Positions 56,788-64,000 of a DNA stretch of 64,000 nt are shown in pieces (position 1 is the first letter of the stretch; each line of letters opens with the position of its first letter). This DNA is from Tethya wilhelma (Eukaryota; Porifera; Demospongiae; Tethyida; Tethyidae): NCBI GenBank assembly GCA_964030475.1, contig CAXIPT010000003.1, positions 7,764,453-7,828,452 of the forward strand, read 5' to 3'. A program made the position numbers and the translations under genes. Below the pieces are notes generated by a model. The model saw only the letters and a list, made by a program, of their open reading frames with translations, was not told where the DNA came from and made no database searches.

Positions 56788-59700
56788 TTACACAATCTTT
56801 GCTTCCGTGTCTACTTGAATGTTGTACTGTCCCGTGCACAATGTCAGCAGACTGGGCTTGAGCAGTGGCAAGACTTGATCGCTCATGGAAAGCACTAAAA
56901 ATTAAACAATGATTATTACATATTCATGCAATCCTAAAGTGAGCATCAATTTTGAACAATACATACGTGCTTTCTGCAGACATTTTCCTCCTTTCAAGTT
57001 TGTCTCTTTCATCAATTAAAGTGAGTAGTTCACTCAACAGGTGAGACTCTCGGTCTTTCTGTTCTTGACTCTTTTTCTCTTCTGATGAAATGAATTACAA
57101 AAACAGCTCACTCTCCATCATCATCCAAGCAAGACAACTTCACCTGGAATTTCCATGAGTGGGCGCAGCTCACGATTGAGAAAGAACTGCCTCTTTTCTA
57201 AATCCTCCTCCTTCTCTCTGCAAGCAAGAGCATGACATTACCATCACACTAGGATAAACATTGAAGACATTTATTTACATCAAATTTAGTTCAATTTGTC
57301 TTTTGATGAGCTCATTTTTTCTGTTGAGGAGGCTAAACCATTCCTGCATCAATAGCTCCTCCTCATCTTTGTCCCCTGCAAATACAAAGAGGGGGGATAA
57401 GAGACATTATAAAACAGAAGGTGTACAACTGCAATGCAGTTGCATAAACCTACCAACAGACATTGCATTTCTGATGTCTGCCTCAATATTGTTAGCTCTC
57501 TCCTCAAGTGTCTTCAGATTAGTCTGGAGAGAGACAAGCTCCTCTCTGACATACTCACTCTGAGTCACTAATATGTCCTAATGAAGGATGAAAATAGAAG
57601 CATACTGATGAACTGACACGTACTGCACTCTGGCTGGCAGAGAACTTACCTTAGTGATAGAATTGTCTGATATCCATGCTGAAGGGCTCTGAGTAAAGTG
57701 ACCATATGTCTAGATATCACAGATACAAAAAAGTTATGATATGCATGTTCACACACCTCCAGGTTTTTCTTGATCACAGGTGCTTCTGATCCTTTACCAG
57801 ACTGTGGCGATGACAGTGAACTTAGATCAGTTGGCTTACTGTGTAAAGGGTCACCTCCGGCTGCCTGTTCACCATGATACAGATCTTGATCTTCATGACC
57901 CACACCTGGCCCATCAGTCATGTTTTTCTTTGCCTCTTCAGCAGCAGCTGCTGCAGCTTTGGCTTCTTCCTCCTGTTGTTTCTTCTTCTGTGCTAGTCGT
58001 TGAGCAGCTTGAGATGGTTTGGCAGACACAGGTCTAGCAACTGGTAAAGGTCTCGCAGGTTTCCTTGGCTGTCGAGCTCCTGATGGTGCATTAGACGGTG
58101 TTCTTGCACTTGAGCTTCTAGGACGACTTTGAGAACCAAGCTCTCTGATGCGTTGCTCCTTAAGGTGCTGATTATTTTCCAGGGTGCCTGCTGAAATCTT
58201 TCTAAGCTGAAAATTATCTTGCACTGCGGTACTTAAACTTGAATTTTGTTCAGTACTGGTAGTAGTACGTTGTTGGATGGAAGTAAGTGTTGCACTTCTT
58301 GGACGGCTTCTATTTCCCAACTCACTCAAACGATTGATTCGTGGCTTATCTTGAACAGTTTCATCTTCATCCCGAACAGAATGAACTCTGACCTCAACAT
58401 CAGCTAGTTTTGACCTTCCAGTCAGGCGACTATTACCAGCAACAGCACTGGCACTTCTAGGTCGACGACCGGTGCTGAGTTCTCTCACCCGTAGCTGCTG
58501 ATTGGAGGTGCTGTCACTGATCTCTTTGTTTTCATACTTTGACTGAGTAGGACTTGAGGGCTGACTGTTTGTTGCATTACCAGAGGCAGGAGTAGGATTG
58601 CTACATTCTTCTTGTCTGTTAACAGAAGATGTCAAGCTCTCCCCTGCACTTCTCCTTCTAGAATAAGTTCTTTCTTCCTTACCATCAAGGCCACCATTGA
58701 CCACTAGTTTAGGTCGATACAGGTCAGGACCAACAGAGTTAGCTCTTGTTCTAGTCTCAGGTACTGATGGAGTCGAATGCCTTGTCTTGTTCTCTCCAAT
58801 CAGAGTATCACTATGAATTGCCCTATGGAGTTCTCTAGGTGCTGCAAGTGTGTCCCTCTTAGAGGTCATCACTGGGTTGACATCATCATCAGTGGCTAGT
58901 GAGGTGGCACTGTCTTCAGAGACTAATGAGTCATCTCCCTCCCCTCTCATGGCATGCCTTGTTGTCCTTGGACTCCCAAATGCTTCACTTAACATTTCAA
59001 TTGCTTGTTGTCTGTACTTTGTCTTACCCTGATCCTGGAGAGAGGTAGAGAAGCATGTATGTACCAACAGATAAACATACAAACATCACCATCAAGAGTT
59101 CAATTGATAACTTTTACTCTCATGTAAAAGTACATACACATTACCTTTGTTGTGGCAGTGTTAACGACAGAACTAATATCAGAGGGTATCTTTATTTTCT
59201 TGAGCATCTCTTTGGCTATTTTTTTTCTCTTTTCAGCCTGAGTGAGAATACAAATAGCTTTGTGAAAAATAGACGATCCTACATTTGTATGCACTAGGTG
59301 TACAAAGCACACTCAACACCACCAAAACTCTCAAACTAGGAACCTGGACTAACAGATACAGTTTGGGCTCAGCTAGTCTCGTACCCAGGCCTTGTACCCC
59401 CGCATTCAATTCTTAAACTTGTGGTAGGCCTAAAGTCTATTCGCGTTACTTGAGCCTTCAAAATTTCTTCATAACTTGGCCGTATATCTATGAATTGCGC
59501 TATTTTAGATACCATTCGATTGCAAATTTCATGTAGATTCGTTTGGTGCTTTTTAAAAAGCGCTACCCCTTACCATTCAAAAGTTACGCATATGCCCCAT
59601 ACATAAAGTACAGACATTCCATTAACCACAAATGCGGTAAAGCTGTACTTAAGCAAAACCACACTACTTCCTGGGCTCAAGTGAACGCGAATAGACTTTA

Positions 59701-62700
59701 GTTAAACATATCACGTGATAAGTTTTACCAGCTAGGCCTACCACAGGTTTAAAAATTAAACCGCACGTAGGCCTGGGTAGGAGGCTATGGCTCAGCCACT
59801 CTTGAATTAACCATATTTGCTGATGCATAGTAAATACATATCAAAGAAGATACCAGGCTATATAGTCCTGAACAAGCAAGACCTCCCATCAAGATTCCAA
59901 TAATATTGTACGTGAGCAAAAATGACATGTGAAAATAAATTTATTTTCAAGAAAAATCAAGGAATGTAAGTTCAATTCAAGCTCCATACAGTATAGCAAA
60001 TAAATACCTTAACTTGTTCTTCTTGTGTGTCAGTAGGAAGTGATGGTAATTTGCGTCCTCTGGATTTTCCGGTTTCCTGCCAAAATTTACAATAATTATC
60101 ACAGTCTTACAAACCACATGCAGTTTAAACAAGTAAAAAAGCATTCGAAAGGTATTAAGACACAGGAATGGCTAAATCGTAAGAAGAAAGCAAACAAGAT
60201 TGAATGGCTGTCTGAGTGTGTGCTGAATTCTTCCTGTATGGGCCGCATGCAACACTCTCTCTCTCTGTATTGAGTCTCTCATTTGCCTTGCTATAATGTA
60301 TTACAATAATTATGCATGAGTGTCGAAATTAATGCCAGCCATACAGAGAAGGCGCTTTTCATCTTGTATCTAGCTACTCAATGAGAGACATGAAAAATGG
60401 ATGGCAAAAGCGACTGATCACAAAGAAACCAAGTTTGTCTGTTCAAGAATCAGCTTCTGAAATTAAGTGAATAGTCTCTGAGAAAAGTTGAGCCAAGATA
60501 GAAGAAGAAGAAGAAGAAGAAGAAGAAGAAGAAGAAGAAGATGGAGAAAATTGGAGGTTTGGCATATGTGTGTTTGTTACTTTAGCGATGNNNNNNNNNN
60601 NNNNNNNNNNNNNNNNNNNNNGAACCCTATCTTCGTCGGCAGCGTCAGATGTGTATAAGAGACGTACGCTTGCATCAGCGTCACACTGTCATGTTTTACC
60701 TTATACACAGTACCAGCAGGTGTTCCCATGTTAATATCACTTATGCTCACTGCACTATCTCCAGTATACTTCTCTTCTTTAACCTGTGATTCATTCTCTT
60801 GTCTCTTGATAGGACTCACTGATGGCTCAGAGTCAACGTGTGTGAACTCCGAACCTTGACTATTATTTCTTGAATGTCTCGAGTACTTATTGAGGACTCT
60901 GTCAGTGCGACCTGGAGATGGCTCTACTGGAGATATATTACCAGCAAACATCTCAAACTTGGAGATGTCAAACGGTGATGTTGGAGAGGTTTGGCTACCT
61001 ACAGCAAGAGAGAGGCCAAACACACTAGTGGAACTTAATACCCACATTCATACAAGGTACCTGTGGGGCTCTTGGCTCCTTCTTTCTGTACTCTTGATCT
61101 AGTGATGGCAGACTGAGTGGCTTTGGTGAAGTACTCATGCATCTGGTACACAAAGGAGGTGACTGCAAGCTTGTCAGGAATGGTAGTTGTCACCATCATG
61201 TTTGGGGTCAAAGGACATGCAATGCCTAGATTTTTAGCCAATTCAAATGCCTGCGAAAATCAGAAGAAAATGAATACTAATCAGTTTCAAATTGCAATAC
61301 TGAGCATGCTCAATAATGATGTCATTATTCTATTAAGAGGGTGTATTCGTAATTTCCCACAAAAATGTGTGTGGCAGTAGGAGTCTGCTCTCACCATTCT
61401 ATTGTTCTCCTTGATGCTATTGGGTGAGAGCATGTCAAAGTCACTGCAATTGAATAGGAACAGCAGAAGCACCAGATTCACTATAACATAATGCTACTCT
61501 AATAGTACATACGGTATAAGGTCAGGTCTATAGTGGTGAATGATGGCCAGAAAGCCCATCCCATTTCTCCATGAGGTAGTCATGTTGGTGATTTTGATGT
61601 TAGGATAGTTAGTGGTAATACCACTAGCCCATTCTGCAGGGGAAAGGGTAAATTGCAAACGAGTGAGTATGCAATATAACTTCATAGTCCATACGCAGGC
61701 AATAACATTGGTGAATTTAGAAAAATAATTTAGTGAGTATATCACAGCACATATGTTTACATGTGTGGAAGATGCTATGCCCACAAACAATTTGTTAGGA
61801 GACTCCATTTGGGTATCAGCATGCAATGAGGAGTACTAGCAGGTGTAGGTGATATGATTAAGACCACATGCTTTGGCACCTGCCAATAATGCAGAATATT
61901 GTGCCATGTGCACTGTTTCACTCTCAGAGCTCTCAACTTACTCTGCAATTGATCTGTTGACAAAATGTGGTCTGGTACCTGTAGGTCAATTGTATTGAGA
62001 ACTACTGTAATATAGCTGTGGACAATGAGATTGATAAAAAACTTACACTAGGAGGAGTTATTGAACGTCCACCAGTCCTACAATGATAATGTTAAGTATT
62101 AATGATACACAGCATACTTTATGCTATGACTAGCCAAGCCATGCATTTGCTCACCAGTAATATTCATCATCATCCTCATCCTCCAGCATCCCAATGGTAG
62201 AGAGATTAGACACACTCATCATACTTGCTATACTCATCATGTCATCATCTCTGCAGGGAACAACACACAACCATTGATATGTAGAAGATATTGTTCTGTG
62301 CTAATAATGTGAGCTGGAAGAATCAAGTAAAGGTATTATCATTACGTTGCTTTGCCTTCCTTGAGGAATTCTGAAGTCAATGAGACTTCCAACATTACTG
62401 TTTTGATCTTTCTAGAGACTGGCTTCAATCGAAGATGAAGATCATGTTCGAAAGGCATAGTTGAAGCATACTTCACCATATTGATAGACGCAGTGGCTAA
62501 AACTTTACGTTTGTTGTTACTATCAACCTGAGTATGCATGAATCACACATAAATACAAGTTCACACAGAGCCACTCACACACATACACTTACATCAATAA
62601 CAGCAAACTCCCACTCTTTTGTTTCGTATGACTGGTCCCTGGGACCCTGAAACAAATGCAGAGCAAGTGAGTGCTACTGATACAAGCGAGGTATAGTCTC

Positions 62701-63276
62701 CTCCCCTCACCTTATACAGGGTGACAGTGATCTCCATGGTCTCAGGCTCAGGCCAAATGACCACACCCCTCAGCTTGTTGTCAGGTGATGGCTGCCATGG
62801 ACGAAGCTATAGTAAGAGTTAGCAAGTGAGCTTGGTATATAATATCTCATAGATGTGTGTTGTACAAGGCAAGGACTTGTGTCCACTTGTCACTTCATGC
62901 TCTAGAGTACCACCACATGCTCCTATTCTTGCTGGTAATGTCAACAGGAACAACAACAGCTATCCCACCATTGAAATGAAAGAAAGCTACATTAGTCTGT
63001 GTTCATACAGAGAACCTACACATACACAATTTCCTAACAATGTCACAGTCTAGCAATACAGTACTATTGATCAATGAAGTTGCATACATATGACAGCTGA
63101 ATTCCACTATAAAGGATGCTGGGTGGTGTTTGTTACAACACAATCACCATCGACAACTAGAGCACCCGTCTGATGGAACAGTATTCATACCATCCACAAT
63201 ACAACTGTATCACTGTACCTTTGTTATGAGTCTTCTACCCTTTCTTGTCCATGACACACAAATCTGTGTTGGGTGC
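56788..63276 (-). CDS. EHBP1: EH domain-binding protein 1 orthologue (5' end off window)
   Basis: In order from the right: C2 (NT-type) domain in exons 63276-63219, 62806-62711, 62646-62593 and 62527-62346 ([29 protein letters not shown]); an acidic link 62250-62155 ([10 protein letters not shown]); a CH domain in exons about 61638-61513, 61444-61397 and 61252-61063 ([25 protein letters not shown]). Then linkers 60998-60703, about 60078-60011 and 59240-59145, and one 426-codon low-complexity exon 59034-57757 with three RPRS(A/S) repeats. The C-terminal bMERB domain (57700-56970: [29 protein letters not shown]) ends with a tail, stop 56788-56790. EHBP1 links endocytic recycling (EHD proteins, Rab8/10 through bMERB) to actin. 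The first exon is not in the window. The intron between 60703 and 60078 holds an N gap and adapter. Some CH-side exon borders (62077-61940) are uncertain. Confidence 0.88.
59372..59790. mobile_element. Nested foldback: CTCGTACCCAGGCC outside, AAAGTCTATTCGCG inside
   Basis: Outer arms TCGTACCCAGGCC and GGCCTGGGTAGGA. Inner element about 59428-59701 with ends AAAGTCTATTCGCGTTACTTG and inverse, TA on both sides. The outer arms match the foldbacks at 30.3-30.6 kb. EHBP1 intron. Confidence 0.65.
60500..60541. repeat. (GAA)n microsatellite
   Basis: About thirteen GAA units, close to the assembly gap. Confidence 0.9.
60591..60663. other. Assembly gap with Nextera adapter
   Basis: 31 Ns (60591-60621), then 60633-60663 reads TCGTCGGCAGCGTC followed by AGATGTGTATAAGAGAC. 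This is the Illumina Nextera read-1 transposase adapter lacking its last two bases. It is library sequence, not genome. Confidence 0.97.
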
Positions 63277-64000
63277 CTGAACAAAACATACAAAAACCAG
63301 CAAATCAGAGATGATAATCAGCAGTGACTGGCATCCTAAAATTGGCACATAGAAGAAACTTTATCCAGTTACAGTTGTGATTTTTTTATACGTGAAACAT
63401 AAAAGTCATAGTGATTCCTTGACTCAACAACACATTATGTGACATCTTATCATTCAGTAGTGGAACCAGTTGCTCACACTGATAAGCATAATGATCACCT
63501 GAATAACACAAAGCTGCAATCTGATGGGCTTACTGGATTTTAAATTGTGTATTAGTCACAGGACCATGTCCCTACAGGTGTTAGTCTGACAGGCTATGAC
63601 ATAATAACCAGAGCTTGAGGGTCATGCATTTACAGCAGCCACAATCAACCACAGAGGAGAAGTGGTCAAAAGCCATAAGGTATACCACTAAACCTTCATC
63701 TGCATGGATATTGTAACTAACAAAGGGAACTTAAAACAGGTGACAATCAAATGTTTTGTAGCGGAATAACAAAGTGATAATGAGTATGAACACCAGTTGC
63801 AAATTAACACTGATTAGACTGACCAAATATCCTTACACATTCTCACAAGATCACTATAAATGCAGATTGCACGTCCAGAATGCTGAGAACAGGAAATCTT
63901 TCCCTTGCATGAGCAATAAATTGATTCAAACATCACCTACTGTACCATTCATCACTAATCAGCAAGGTAAAGTGCCCAAGTGACAGGCAGCACTGTCAAG
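63277..64000. other. Probable EHBP1 upstream intron, nothing recognised
   Basis: The minus strand shows no exon like the conserved EHBP1 N terminus. Plus-strand frames (for example 63774-63983) look random. No repeat ends were paired. Confidence 0.4.

Noticed and set aside
3613..60541. CRISPR-like arrays among the many short repeats
   Set aside because: Repeats are inverted or microsatellite; no regular spacer pattern, and the genome is animal.
60577..61047. 156-residue minus-strand frame
   Set aside because: Its C-terminal part is translated adapter and Ns. The real EHBP1 exon ends at a donor at 60703.

Overview
This window is animal nuclear DNA: spliced genes with GT-AG introns, metazoan multi-exon families and very dense small transposons. 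My best guess is a marine invertebrate, probably a demosponge. The guess rests on the kinase with an HRDLTxxN catalytic loop and DLG instead of DFG, compact genes and crowded inverted-repeat MITEs. It is an inference; nothing here names a species. I saw no rRNA, tRNA gene or CRISPR array.

Layout. 1-7.4 kb: the 5' half of a BBOX-type dioxygenase (copy C, minus), a divergent promoter, a first exon of an unknown gene (plus), and a broken BBOX copy (D) containing a retroelement and a micro-inversion. 7.6-18.9 kb: nested inverted-repeat transposons, into which a roughly 4-kb foreign block (12326-16317) with the 3' half of a Ty3/gypsy-like LTR element has been placed between two single Ns. 19.2-22.5 kb: a 16-exon cohesin kleisin (REC8/RAD21 family). 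22.7-23.8 kb: an intronless pepsin-like protein that has lost both catalytic motifs. 24.4-33.8 kb: BBOX copy A, 12 exons, complete, with a GC-AG last intron. 34.1-36.5 kb: a four-exon gene ending in a P2RX7-tail-like Cys/His domain, plus the 5' half (LTR, tRNA-Pro-type primer site, coiled-coil Gag N terminus) of the same LTR element. 36.7-38.6 kb: a second copy of the BBOX-A 3' end and a CmcI/rhamnosyl-type O-methyltransferase with frameshifts. 38.8-49.8 kb: BBOX copy B, 13 exons, complete, with a tandemly duplicated exon 4. 50.1-56.6 kb (minus): a protein kinase joined to a UBAN-type ubiquitin-binding coiled coil. 56.8-63.3 kb (minus): an EHBP1 orthologue (C2, CH, bMERB) running off the right edge.

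The BBOX copies share exon structure and belong to carnitine metabolism, with predicted mitochondrial presequences. The kinase-UBAN gene is the most interesting protein: it puts in one chain what NF-kB signalling usually splits between a RIPK/IKK-type kinase and a NEMO/ABIN-type ubiquitin reader. It lies tail-to-tail with BBOX-B and 174 bp downstream of the EHBP1 stop, on the same strand as EHBP1.

Assembly caution: three structural signals (the block at 12326-16317, the duplicate 3' end at 36670-37845, and single Ns at 8128, 12325, 16318 and 34107) point to alternative haplotype contigs placed side by side. A Nextera adapter is embedded at 60633-60663. Conclusions about gene order between 12 and 38 kb should allow for this.
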